A stretch of 64,000 bases of DNA. Source: Curvibacter gracilis ATCC BAA-807 (GTDB taxonomy: Bacteria > Pseudomonadota > Gammaproteobacteria > Burkholderiales > Burkholderiaceae_C). The first letter of the stretch is position 1; each line of letters begins with the position of its first letter. This document shows positions 38,316 through 46,375 of the stretch, in pieces. Location of the stretch: NCBI RefSeq assembly GCF_000518645.1, contig NZ_JADZ01000029.1, positions 1-64,000 on the forward strand, in the 5' to 3' direction. Both the position numbers and the translations under genes were made by a program. The notes below the pieces were generated by a model, which saw nothing but the letters and a program-made list of their open reading frames with translations, did not search any database and had not been told where the DNA came from.

Positions 38316-39422
38316 TCAGGTGTCAATGGCATCCAGCGGCCAGCGCGGGCGCACATCAAAGCTGTAGTCCCGCCCCGCCTCGGCGCGACCGGACTGCAGG
38401 CGCATGGCGGCCGCCATGGCGATCATGGCGCCGTTGTCGGTGCACAGGTGCAGCTCGGGGTAGTGCACACGCACCCGGGCCACCAGACAGGCGGCATTCA
38501 GACGCTGCCGCAGTTCGCGGTTGGCTCCGACGCCGCCTGCCACCACCAGACGGCGCAGGCCGGTCTGGCGCAAGGCCGCCATCGACTTCTTCAACAGCAC
38601 TTCGACAATGGCGGCCTGGGTGCTGGCCGCCAGATCGGGCTTGCGCGACTCCAGCGCGTCGCCCAGCTTGCGGGCCTGGGTCAGCACCGCGGTCTTCAGC
38701 CCCGCGAACGAGAAGTCGAGATCGCCGCTGTGCAGCAAAGGCCTGGGCAGCTTGAAGGCGGCCGGGTCGCCCGCCTCGGCCAGGCGCGACAGGGCCGGCC
38801 CACCCGGGTAGCCCAGGCCCATGAGCTTGGCCGATTTGTCAAAGGCCTCGCCGGCGGCATCGTCAATGGTCTCGCCCAGGATCTGGTAGTCGCCCACCGC
38901 GTCCACCCGCATCAGCTGGGTGTGCCCGCCCGACACCAGCAAGGCCACAAAGGGGAACTCCGGCGGATCGGCACTGAGAAACGGCGACAGCAGGTGGCCC
39001 TCCAGGTGATGCACACCCAACACCGGCCGGCCCAGGGCCGCCCCGAGCGCGCAAGCCACGCCCGAGCCCACCAGCAAGGCCCCGGCCAGGCCGGGCCCGC
39101 GCGTGTAGGCCACCACATCCACCTCGGCCAGACTGCGCCCTGCGGCCGCCAGCACTTGGGTTGCCAACGGCAACACGCGCCGGATGTGGTCCCGGCTGGC
39201 CAGCTCTGGCACCACCCCGCCATAGGCCTGGTGCATCTCGATCTGGCTGTGCAGGGCATGCGCCTCCAGACGCGGCACGCCCTGGCCGTTGGCATGCACC
39301 AGGGCCACCCCCGTCTCATCACAGGAAGACTCGATGCCCAGCACCAGGCCGGGTGCCCGGCCTGGGGTGTGATCAGCAAAAGAGGGGGTGGAAGAGGTCA
39401 CGGACATGGGCAGACGGTTCAT
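38316..39422 (-). CDS. tsaD: tRNA N6-adenosine threonylcarbamoyltransferase TsaD
   Basis: Transfers threonylcarbamoyl to A37 of ANN-decoding tRNAs, working with TsaB and TsaE. The ASKHA-fold protein shows [15 protein letters not shown] at its start and the metal-binding [26 protein letters not shown] and the C-terminal [18 protein letters not shown] are also present. The start is uncertain: 39422 (MNRLPMSV) and 39407 ([10 protein letters not shown]) are both possible, and neither has a strong ribosome site. The frame stays open to 39656, but that extension lacks family character. Confidence 0.94.
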   Translation of the reverse strand: MNRLPMSVTSSTPSFADHTPGRAPGLVLGIESSCDETGVALVHANGQGVPRLEAHALHSQIEMHQAYGGVVPELASRDHIRRVLPLATQVLAAAGRSLAEVDVVAYTRGPGLAGALLVGSGVACALGAALGRPVLGVHHLEGHLLSPFLSADPPEFPFVALLVSGGHTQLMRVDAVGDYQILGETIDDAAGEAFDKSAKLMGLGYPGGPALSRLAEAGDPAAFKLPRPLLHSGDLDFSFAGLKTAVLTQARKLGDALESRKPDLAASTQAAIVEVLLKKSMAALRQTGLRRLVVAGGVGANRELRQRLNAACLVARVRVHYPELHLCTDNGAMIAMAAAMRLQSGRAEAGRDYSFDVRPRWPLDAIDT

Positions 39423-39663
39423 CATCGGTGCCGAAGTGTAGGCCCTGACGGCCTCGCCTGATCGACAGGCCGCCCATGCCCCCACCCCTGCGGGGCCTCC
39501 GAACGCGCATCGGCGATCGGCAGATTGGTGCATCGCACAAAAGCAGTGCAGCGCCCCGTCCCAGGGCCTGCCCTGCGCACCAAGCCCGAACCGCGCGCAC
39601 CGGCATGCGTCACAGCCAGCCTTACCAGCCCCTGTTCTGGCTACCGTCACGGCCATTTATGTC

Positions 39664-39679
39664 TGGCATGCCCTTTGCT
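39664..39679 (+). promoter_or_regulatory. Sigma-54 (-24/-12) promoter of nrtABC
   Basis: TGGCATGCCCTTTGCT matches the sigma-54 consensus TGGCAYRNNNNTTGCW completely, with GG at 39665-39666 and GC at 39677-39678, exactly ten bases apart. Transcription would begin near 39690, at the foot of the leader hairpins. A nitrogen-responsive activator such as NtrC is expected. Confidence 0.85.
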
Positions 39680-39690
39680 TGACAGGTGCA

Positions 39691-39812
39691 TGACCCCAAC
39701 GGGTCAAACAACATGTCAGACCCAAAGGCGGGCCTGACGCGTTGCCAGGACAAAGGCGTCCCCACCACGGCAGGCCCATCGGGCCCAGTCGCTGCGTGAG
39801 GACGCCTTTTTT
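39691..39812 (+). promoter_or_regulatory. ANTAR-type antitermination leader of nrtABC: two hexaloop hairpins and an overlapping terminator
   Basis: A 5' hairpin (TGACCC/GGGTCA, 39691-39706) is followed by P1 (39716-39737, 8-base arms with one mismatch, hexaloop AAAGGC). After a ten-base linker comes P2 (39748-39761): stem GGAC/GTCC, hexaloop AAAGGC. The P2 loop and 3' arm (39752-39761) pair instead with 39800-39809 as a perfect 10-base terminator stem followed by six T. P2 and terminator are therefore mutually exclusive. Both loops have A at position 1 and G at position 4, as in NasR/NasT ANTAR targets. Default is termination; an antiterminator holding P1-P2 would allow nrtA expression. Confidence 0.85.
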
Positions 39813-39854
39813 GCTTTGTACGTTCCGAATGACTTCAGCTTCAAGGAGTAGCCC

Positions 39855-41099
39855 ATGTCCGACCTGTTGAACACCCGCCTGAGCCGGCGCGCCGTGCTGC
39901 AAACCGCTGCCGTGGCCGCCACCGGCCTGTCCCCGGCCCTGCGCTCGGTCGTCTACGCCGGCGGCTCCGACAAGCCCGAGAAGGAAGAGGTGAAGATCGG
40001 CTTCATCCCCCTCACCGACTGCGCCAGCGTGGTCATGGCCTCGGTGCTGGGCTTCGACAAGAAGTACGGGGTGAAGATCATCCCCAGCAAGGAAGCCAGC
40101 TGGGCCGGCGTGCGCGACAAGCTGGTCAATGGCGAATTGGACTTTGCCCATGTGCTCTATGGCCTGGTCTACGGCGTGCACCTGGGCCTGGGCGGCCCCA
40201 AGAAGGACATGGCCGTGCTGATGACCCTGAACAACAACGGCCAGGCCATCACCCTGTCCAAGAAGCTGGCCGACAAAGGCGCCGTCGACGCGGCCAGCCT
40301 GGCCAAGCTGATGGCCAGCGACAAACGCGAATACACCTTTGCCCAGACCTTTCCCACCGGCACCCATGCCATGTGGCTGTACTACTGGCTGGCCTCGGCC
40401 GGCATCAACCCGCTGCAGGACGCCAAGGTCATCACCGTGCCCCCGCCCCAGATGGTGGCCAACATGCGCGTGGGCAACATGGACGGCTTCTGCGTGGGTG
40501 AGCCCTGGGGCCACCGCGCCATCATGGACGGCATCGGCATCACCGGCGTCACCACCCAGGACATCTGGAAGGACCACCCCGAGAAGGTGCTGGGCACCAC
40601 CGCCGAGTTCACCAAGAAGTACCCCAACACCTCGCGCGCCGTGATGATGGCCATCCTCGAGGCCAGCCAGTGGATCGATGCCAGCCTGCAGAACAAGCTG
40701 AAGATGGCCGAGACCATTGCCGACAAGTCTTACGTCAACACCGGTGTGGACGCCATCAACCAGCGCATCCTGGGCCGCTACCAGAACGGCCTGGGCAAGA
40801 CCTGGGACGACCCCAACCACATGAAGTTCTTCAACGACGGCGCGGTCAACTTCCCCTACCTGTCCGACGGCATGTGGTTCCTGACCCAGCACAAGCGCTG
40901 GGGCCTGCTCAAGGAGCACCCCGATTACCTGGCCGTGGCCAAGCAGATCAACCAGATCGAGCTCTACAAGCAGGCCGCCGGGGCCCTGAAGATCAATGTG
41001 CCCAAAGACCCCATGCGCACCAGCAAGCTGATCGATGGCGTGGTCTGGGACGGCAAGGACCCCAAGAAATACGCCGAATCCTTCAAGGTTCACGCCTGA
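39855..41099 (+). CDS. nrtA: Nitrate ABC transporter substrate-binding protein (NrtA/CmpA family)
   Basis: Binds nitrate (or nitrite/cyanate-like anions) outside the inner membrane for the NrtBC importer. The 414 residues open with a twin-arginine signal, RLSRRAVLQTAAVAATGLSP. KIGFIPLTDCASVVMASVLGFDKKYG is the family start, and TFPTGTHAMWLYYWLASAGINP and NMDGFCVGEPWG are anion-site segments shared by NrtA and NasF. An AGGAG ribosome site precedes the ATG. First gene of nrtABC, behind the sigma-54 promoter and antitermination leader. Confidence 0.92.
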   Translation: MSDLLNTRLSRRAVLQTAAVAATGLSPALRSVVYAGGSDKPEKEEVKIGFIPLTDCASVVMASVLGFDKKYGVKIIPSKEASWAGVRDKLVNGELDFAHVLYGLVYGVHLGLGGPKKDMAVLMTLNNNGQAITLSKKLADKGAVDAASLAKLMASDKREYTFAQTFPTGTHAMWLYYWLASAGINPLQDAKVITVPPPQMVANMRVGNMDGFCVGEPWGHRAIMDGIGITGVTTQDIWKDHPEKVLGTTAEFTKKYPNTSRAVMMAILEASQWIDASLQNKLKMAETIADKSYVNTGVDAINQRILGRYQNGLGKTWDDPNHMKFFNDGAVNFPYLSDGMWFLTQHKRWGLLKEHPDYLAVAKQINQIELYKQAAGALKINVPKDPMRTSKLIDGVVWDGKDPKKYAESFKVHA

Positions 41100-41137
41100 T
41101 CCGCCACTGAGCCCCAACCACCCATCAGGAGCCCGCC

Positions 41138-42061
41138 ATGGTCAGTGCCGTCTTTCACAACCCCGTCGAACTACCCGCCACCCCCCAGGTGCCCACGCCC
41201 AAGCCTGCTGCCTCGATCGCCCCAGCCCCCATGACAAAAGCCGCCCCCGCCGCCCCGCGCCCTGCCCGCCTGCCGTTTGACTGGCGCGCCTTCTGGCTGC
41301 GCGTGCTGCCCCCGGTTTTCGGGCTGGGCCTGATGCTGGGCCTGTGGGCCATCGTGTCGATCACCACCGCCAGTGCCATCCCCTCGCCGGCCGATACCTT
41401 CAAGCAGGCCCTGGAGGTGTTCAGCGACCCCTTCTACAGCAAGGGCCCCAACGACCAGGGCGTGGGCTGGAACGTGCTGTTCTCGCTCAAGCGCGTGGCC
41501 ATGGGCTTCGGCCTGGCCGCGCTGGTGGGCATCCCGGCGGGTTTTCTGATCGGGCGCTTCGAGTTCCTCTCGCGCATGTTCAACCCCTTGATCAGCCTGC
41601 TGCGCCCGGTGTCGCCACTGGCCTGGCTGCCCATCGGCCTGCTGGTCTTCAAGGGGGCCAACCCGGCCGCCATCTGGACCATCTTCATCTGCTCGATCTG
41701 GCCCATGATCATCAACACCGCCGTGGGCGTGCAGCGCGTGCCCCAGGACTACATGAACGTGGCCCGCGTGCTCAAGCTGTCGGAGTGGAAGATCTTCACC
41801 AAGATCCTGTTCCCCTCGGTGCTGCCCTACATGCTCACCGGCGTGCGCCTGGCCGTGGGCACGGCCTGGCTGGTGATCGTGGCGGCCGAGATGCTGACCG
41901 GCGGCGTGGGCATCGGCTTCTGGGTCTGGGACGAGTGGAACAACCTCAACGTCAAGAACATCATCATCGCCATCTTCGTGATCGGCGGCGTGGGCCTGCT
42001 GCTGGAGTACGCCCTGATCCGCATCGCCACGGCCTTCACCTTCGAAGAAGTCAAGAGCTGA
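41138..42061 (+). CDS. nrtB: Nitrate ABC transporter permease
   Basis: Inner-membrane channel of the nitrate importer, 307 residues with six helices after a proline/alanine-rich cytoplasmic N-terminus. The coupling EAA-type loop is MNVARVLKLSEWKIFTKILFPSVLPYMLTGVRLAVGTAWL, and VSPLAWLPIGLLVFKGANPA is typical of the NrtB/TauC group. A good AGGAG site precedes the ATG at 41138. It lies 38 bases after nrtA. Confidence 0.92.
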   Translation: MVSAVFHNPVELPATPQVPTPKPAASIAPAPMTKAAPAAPRPARLPFDWRAFWLRVLPPVFGLGLMLGLWAIVSITTASAIPSPADTFKQALEVFSDPFYSKGPNDQGVGWNVLFSLKRVAMGFGLAALVGIPAGFLIGRFEFLSRMFNPLISLLRPVSPLAWLPIGLLVFKGANPAAIWTIFICSIWPMIINTAVGVQRVPQDYMNVARVLKLSEWKIFTKILFPSVLPYMLTGVRLAVGTAWLVIVAAEMLTGGVGIGFWVWDEWNNLNVKNIIIAIFVIGGVGLLLEYALIRIATAFTFEEVKS

Positions 42062-42099
42062 ACCGCACCCTGCCCTGCCCCACCACCAAGGAACACGCC

Positions 42100-42906
42100 A
42101 TGAACACCGCCAAGTACATCGAGATCCAGGGTGTCGAACAGACCTTCCGCACCGCCAAGGGGGCCTTCCCCGCCCTGCGTGACATCCACCTCACCATCGC
42201 CAAGGGCGAGTTCGTGGCCCTCATCGGCCACAGCGGCTGCGGCAAGTCCACCCTGCTGAACCTGATCGCCGGGCTGACCTCGCCCACCCAGGGCGCCATG
42301 CTCTGCGCCAACCGCGAAATCAAGGGCCCTGGCCCGGAGCGGGCGGTGGTGTTCCAGAACCACTCCCTGCTGCCCTGGCTCACCTGCCACGAGAACATCC
42401 ACCTGGCGGTGGAGCGCGTCTTTGGCAACCGCGAAAGCAAGGCCCAGCTCAAGGCCCGCACCGAGGCGGCCCTGGCCCTGGTCGGGCTGACCGCCGCCGC
42501 ACAAAAGCGCCCGGGTGAAATCTCGGGCGGCATGAAGCAGCGCGTGGGCATTGCCCGGGCCCTGTCGATGGAGCCCCAGGTGCTGCTGATGGACGAGCCC
42601 TTTGGCGCCCTCGACGCCCTCACCCGCGCCAAGCTGCAGGACGAGTTGCTGGAGATCGTGGCCCAGACCCAGGCCACCGTGGTCATGGTGACCCACGATG
42701 TGGATGAGGCCGTGCTGTTGTCCGACAAGATCGTGATGATGACCAACGGCCCGGCGGCCACCATCGGCGAGGTGCTGAGCGTCGACCTGCCCCGCCCCCG
42801 CTCGCGCGTGGCCCTGGCTGAAAGCACCCAGTACCTGGCTTACCGCAAGGCCGTGATCGACTTCCTGTACACCCGCCAGGCCCACGTCGAAAAAACGGCC
42901 GCCTGA
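42100..42906 (+). CDS. nrtC: Nitrate ABC transporter ATP-binding protein
   Basis: ATPase of the nitrate importer, 268 residues from MNTAKYIEIQGVEQTF, with AAGGA upstream. Motifs: Walker A GHSGCGKST, Q-loop VVFQNHSLLPWLT, signature ISGGMKQRVGIARAL, Walker B VLLMDEPFGALDAL and switch histidine MVTHDVDEAV. It lacks the fused NrtA-like C-terminal domain of cyanobacterial NrtC, so it is closer in length to NrtD or NasD-type ATPases. Last in nrtABC, followed by a terminator. The frame extending back to 41344 is a shadow. Confidence 0.92.
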   Translation: MNTAKYIEIQGVEQTFRTAKGAFPALRDIHLTIAKGEFVALIGHSGCGKSTLLNLIAGLTSPTQGAMLCANREIKGPGPERAVVFQNHSLLPWLTCHENIHLAVERVFGNRESKAQLKARTEAALALVGLTAAAQKRPGEISGGMKQRVGIARALSMEPQVLLMDEPFGALDALTRAKLQDELLEIVAQTQATVVMVTHDVDEAVLLSDKIVMMTNGPAATIGEVLSVDLPRPRSRVALAESTQYLAYRKAVIDFLYTRQAHVEKTAA

Positions 42907-42926
42907 CCCAGGCCCCCTCCCCCAAG

Positions 42927-42963
42927 CGCCCCTCACGGCCCTGCGCCGTCGAGGGGCGTTTTT
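42927..42963 (+). terminator. Intrinsic terminator of nrtABC
   Basis: CGCCCCTC (42927-42934) pairs with GAGGGGCG (42951-42958), with an inner ACGGC/GCCGT stem, and is followed by five T. It lies 21 bases after the nrtC stop and isolates the narK promoter region. Confidence 0.85.
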
Positions 42964-43015
42964 CTTCCTCGGGCCAGCGCGTGCACCAAAGCCATGCAAA
43001 AACACCGTGTTTTGG

Positions 43016-43031
43016 CGGCATGGAGTTTGCT
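43016..43031 (+). promoter_or_regulatory. Sigma-54 (-24/-12) promoter of the narK-type gene
   Basis: CGGCATGGAGTTTGCT differs from TGGCAYRNNNNTTGCW only at the first base. GG (43017-43018) and GC (43029-43030) have the required ten-base spacing. TGCACCA at 42982-42988, followed by ATGCA at 42994-42998, could be an imperfect NtrC site. Confidence 0.75.
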
Positions 43032-43045
43032 TCACCCTGGGCATC

Positions 43046-43160
43046 GGCCCCCCGGGGCCGTTGGGGCCCCAAGGTGTGACGATGCACCCGGCCCCACAGG
43101 ACACAGGCGTCCCCACAGCGGGCTTCTCACCAGAAGCGGGCTGATGCGGACGCCTTTTTT
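43046..43160 (+). promoter_or_regulatory. ANTAR-type antitermination leader of the narK-type gene
   Basis: GC-rich hairpins near the 5' end are followed by P1 (GGTGT/GCACC, 43073-43088, hexaloop GACGAT), a ten-base linker, and P2 (GGAC/GTCC, 43099-43112, hexaloop ACAGGC). The P2 3' part AGGCGTCC (43105-43112) alternatively pairs with GGACGCCT (43148-43155), a terminator followed by six T, with an inner GCTTCT/AGAAGC hairpin. Linker length, P2 and terminator stem match the nrtA and nirB leaders; P1 keeps G at loop position 4 but not A at position 1. Confidence 0.78.
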
Positions 43161-43196
43161 GTTTTCCGGAACGCCTTCGGGCCCGCAAAGACACCC

Positions 43197-44408
43197 ATGT
43201 TCAATTTCCGAGACTTCCACCGCTCAGGTCACAGCCCCACGCTCTGGTCGGCCTTTCTGTACTTTGGCTTTTCCTTTGCCATCTGGTCCATCAACGGCGC
43301 CATGGCCCCCTTCATCACCGAGGCCTTGCAGCTCAGCCCCACCCAGAAGGGCCTGATGCTGTCCATCCCGATCTTTGCCGGGGCCTTCATGCGCTTTCCA
43401 CTGGGTCTGATGGCCCAGTACATCGGGCGCAAGAACGCCACCCTGGTCGAGATGGGCGGCATCAGCCTGAGCATGGCCTACGGCTACTTCTTCGTGCAGA
43501 GCTTCAACGACCTGCTGGCCATGGGCGTGCTGCTGGGGGTGGCCGGCGCCAGCTTCGGCGTGGCCATGTCGCTGGGCTCGGGCTCGTTCCCGCCCCGCTA
43601 CAAGGGCCTGGCCATGGGCATCGTGGGCGCCGGCAATGTGGGCACGGCCTTCGCGGCCCTGCTGGCCCCGGTGCTGGCCCAGAACTTCGGTTGGCAGACG
43701 GTGTATGGCATCGCGGCCCTCAGCGTGGCCATCCCGGCGGCGGTGATGGTGGTCTTTGCCAAGGAGCCGGCCGACCTGTCGCCCCACACCACGCTGCGCG
43801 AGCACCTGTCGTGCCTGTACGAGAAGGACGGCTGGGCCTTCAGCCTGATCTATGCCGTCACCTTCGGTGGCTTCGTGGGCCTGTCGGCCTTTCTGCCCAG
43901 CTATTTCTACGAACAATTCGGGGTCAGCAAGGTTCAGGCTGGCCAGCTCACCATGCTCGCTGCCTTCCTGGGCGCAGCACTGCGGGTCATGGGGGGCTGG
44001 CTGTCTGATCTTTGGGGGGGCGTGAACACGCTCACCGGCGTGCTGGTCGTCACCGCCGCCTGCCTGCTGCTGTGCGGCTTTGCGCAGGGCTCGCTGCCGG
44101 TCACGGTGCTGCTGTTCCTGATCTGCTTCTCGGCCCTGGGCGCGGGCAATGGCGCGCTGTTCCAGCTGGTGCCCCTGCGCTGGCCGCTGACCACCGCGGT
44201 GGCGGGCTCCATGATCGGCGAGTTGGGTGCACTGGGGGGTGGCCTGGTGCCCAATCTGATGGGCATCTCCAAGCAATACACCGGCTCGTACCTGCTCGGC
44301 TTCGCCTGCTTTGCGGCCTGCGCCGTCGGGGTGCTGCTGCTGTTGCGTGTGATGCAGATCCGCTGGACCCGCACCTGGGCCGAAAAAGGCGGGCGGGCCC
44401 GCCACTGA
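43197..44408 (+). CDS. Nitrate/nitrite transporter, major facilitator NarK/NasA family
   Basis: Secondary nitrate transporter of the nitrate-nitrite porter family, 403 residues and twelve predicted helices. The nitrate signatures appear as GIVGAGNVGTAFAALLAPVL and ALGAGNGALFQLVPLRWP, and the arginine-bearing RFPLGLMAQYIGRKNA lies in helix 2 and loop 2-3. It provides a second uptake route beside NrtABC. The kinase-phosphatase gene converges on it from the right. Its own sigma-54 promoter and leader make it a single-gene unit. Confidence 0.92.
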   Translation: MFNFRDFHRSGHSPTLWSAFLYFGFSFAIWSINGAMAPFITEALQLSPTQKGLMLSIPIFAGAFMRFPLGLMAQYIGRKNATLVEMGGISLSMAYGYFFVQSFNDLLAMGVLLGVAGASFGVAMSLGSGSFPPRYKGLAMGIVGAGNVGTAFAALLAPVLAQNFGWQTVYGIAALSVAIPAAVMVVFAKEPADLSPHTTLREHLSCLYEKDGWAFSLIYAVTFGGFVGLSAFLPSYFYEQFGVSKVQAGQLTMLAAFLGAALRVMGGWLSDLWGGVNTLTGVLVVTAACLLLCGFAQGSLPVTVLLFLICFSALGAGNGALFQLVPLRWPLTTAVAGSMIGELGALGGGLVPNLMGISKQYTGSYLLGFACFAACAVGVLLLLRVMQIRWTRTWAEKGGRARH

Positions 44409-44463
44409 CATCCACCACTGACATCCGCCACCGAGGCCCAGCAGCCCCGAGGCCCCGCCGAAC

Positions 44464-46215
44464 TCAGCGGGGCAGGAAGAGCAGGCAGTAAACCAGCGCC
44501 GCGTTGAACAGCGCACTGACCACCAAGGCGATCTTCCAGACCGCCGTCGGGTCGCGCTGGATCAAGGGCGTGGCCACCGGCGCACTCAAGGGGCGCGACG
44601 CGCCGCGCTCCAGCGCCAGCAGCATCTCCTCGGCCGTCTCGAAGCGCTGCGCGCGCTGCCGCGCCACGGCCTTCAGGGCCACGTGGTCAAGCCAGATCGG
44701 CACCAGCGGGTTGTGCCGGCTGGGGGGCTGCGGATCGCGGTGATAACGCCCGCTCTGGTAAGGCAAGACCTCGCCATAGGGCAAGCGGCCCAGGCTGAGC
44801 AACTGGTACAGCGTCACGCCCAGCGCATACAGATCGCTGCCGGCATCGGGCGCTTGCGCCTTCAGGCCGGCCGGGCCCGGCCCATGCCCGGCCCATTGCT
44901 CGGGGTTCATGTAGCTGGGCGTGCCGGCATGCAGTTCGCGCGTGGCGGCTGGCTCACGCCCGCTCAGGGCCACGCCCAGGTCCAGCAGGCGCAGCACGCC
45001 GTCTTCACCCAGGTGCAGGTTGTCGGGCTTCACATCGCGGTGCACCACCCCTTGCCGGTGCAACACGGCCAGCGTGCGCAAGGCCTGGGTGACCAGGTTC
45101 AGCACCTGGGGCAGCGGCAGCGCCGGCTGACGCCGCAGCAAGGCCCCCAGGGTCTCGCCGTCGTACCAGTCGTACAACAGGTAGAAGCCGCTGGCCGCGG
45201 CCGGGCCCTGCGGCGGCCAGTCGTTGAGCCGGGCCAGGTGGCCCGCCGCGCTGCCCCCCTGCATGCGGCGCGCCACCCAGGCCTCGTGGGCCAGGGTCTG
45301 GCGCTCCTCGGGGTCGTGCGCACGCTGGGGGTGCAGCGACTTCAGCGCATAGCGCCGCTGCGTCAGCGGATCACGCACCTGGTAGAGACGGTGGATGCCG
45401 CTGTCGGCCGCCAGCGCCAGCACCTCCAGCCCATCCACCATGTCACCCACCTTCAGCAAGGGCAGCACGGGTTGCTGCAGGGCATGGCGGGCCTCGTCCT
45501 GCAGCGTTCCTTCCAGCGCCCCCTGCACCCGCACCACGGCGGCCGTCAGGTTGTCGTCGCTGCCGCTGCGCAGGGCCGCCTTGACCAGGGCTTCGCTCAA
45601 GGCCTGGGGCGCCAGGCCCTGCGCCAGCAGGCCCAGGATGTCACGCCCCGGCAGGCTGCCATGCACCCCGTCGGACAGCAGCACAAAGGTGTCGCCACTT
45701 TGCAGGTCGCCCTGGCTGTAGTCGACCAGCAGGCGCTCATCCAGCCCCACGGCCCGGGTCAGCTGGTGGGCCAAGTCGGTGTGCGGCATCACATGATCGA
45801 CCGTCAGCTGCTGCATCTCGCCACCACGCACCAGATAGGCCCGGGTGTCGCCGACATGGGCCACGGTGTAGGTCTGCCCGCGCAGCACCAGGGCGGTGAG
45901 CGTGGTCAGGCCCAGCGCCGGCTGCCGGCGCCGGTTGATGCCCGCCAGCCAGGCGTTCTGGGCGCTGATGACGCGGTCCAGGGCCACCGTGGTGTCCCAG
46001 GTTTCGGGGGTGCCGAAATAGTCGCGCACCAGCGTGGTCACCGTGGTCTGGGCCGCCTCGCGGCCAAAGCCCCCGGTACTCACGCCGTCGGCAATCGCCG
46101 CGATGGCGCCACGGCCGCGCTCCAGGCCCTGGCCGACGACCAGGGCCGCGAAATCCTCGTTCTCGGACTTGCGCCCAGGCAGCGAGACAAAACCAAATTC
46201 GAGATCAAAGCTCAT
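44464..46215 (-). CDS. Bifunctional PP2C-type protein phosphatase and Ser/Thr protein kinase
   Basis: A 583-residue fusion. Roughly residues 1-235 form a PP2C phosphatase (KSENEDFAALVV, AIADGVSTGG, VAHVGDTRAYLVRGGE, LLSDGVHGSLPG, GSDDNLTAAVVRV). Residues 265-530 form a Hanks-type kinase: lysine in YALKSLHPQ, catalytic loop VVHRDVKPDNLHL, metal site LLDLGVAL, activation segment AGTPSYMNPEQ; the glycine loop is degenerate. A single C-terminal helix (WKIALVVSALFNAALVYCLLF) anchors it to the membrane. Genes of this design recur beside nitrate transport and nitrite reductase genes, so control of nitrate uptake or reduction is likely, though targets are unknown. No ribosome site is visible before ATG 46215. 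Confidence 0.9.
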   Translation of the reverse strand: MSFDLEFGFVSLPGRKSENEDFAALVVGQGLERGRGAIAAIADGVSTGGFGREAAQTTVTTLVRDYFGTPETWDTTVALDRVISAQNAWLAGINRRRQPALGLTTLTALVLRGQTYTVAHVGDTRAYLVRGGEMQQLTVDHVMPHTDLAHQLTRAVGLDERLLVDYSQGDLQSGDTFVLLSDGVHGSLPGRDILGLLAQGLAPQALSEALVKAALRSGSDDNLTAAVVRVQGALEGTLQDEARHALQQPVLPLLKVGDMVDGLEVLALAADSGIHRLYQVRDPLTQRRYALKSLHPQRAHDPEERQTLAHEAWVARRMQGGSAAGHLARLNDWPPQGPAAASGFYLLYDWYDGETLGALLRRQPALPLPQVLNLVTQALRTLAVLHRQGVVHRDVKPDNLHLGEDGVLRLLDLGVALSGREPAATRELHAGTPSYMNPEQWAGHGPGPAGLKAQAPDAGSDLYALGVTLYQLLSLGRLPYGEVLPYQSGRYHRDPQPPSRHNPLVPIWLDHVALKAVARQRAQRFETAEEMLLALERGASRPLSAPVATPLIQRDPTAVWKIALVVSALFNAALVYCLLFLPR

Positions 46216-46226
46216 GCACCAGTGGA

Positions 46227-46242
46227 AAGCAGTTTCCATGCC
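46227..46242 (-). promoter_or_regulatory. Candidate sigma-54 promoter of the kinase-phosphatase gene
   Basis: On the minus strand GGCATGGAAACTGCTT has GG (46242-46241) and GC (46230-46229) ten bases apart and resembles the narK promoter closely, with C for T at the first -12 base. Transcription would then start about two bases before the ATG at 46215, making the mRNA nearly leaderless. It may be coincidental. Confidence 0.35.
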
Positions 46243-46347
46243 CGAAGCTGGTGCACCCCGCCCGACCGATCCGGGCCCCAGGGGTGATGCACCGCACCAA
46301 TTTCGAGCGCCACCCGAGGCATCGGCGCCAGCGCGGCCCCCACAGGC

Positions 46348-46363
46348 TGGCACGGCCATTGCT
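46348..46363 (+). promoter_or_regulatory. Sigma-54 (-24/-12) promoter of nirB operon
   Basis: TGGCACGGCCATTGCT is a full match to the sigma-54 consensus, with GG at 46349-46350 and GC at 46361-46362, ten bases apart. Transcription should begin near 46374, immediately before the leader hairpins. Confidence 0.88.
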
Positions 46364-46375
46364 TGAAATCCTCAA

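Noticed and set aside
44409-44463. Direct repeat of ACTGACATCC after the narK-type gene
   Set aside because: Two short copies only, in a convergent gap; likely chance or a small duplication with no visible function.
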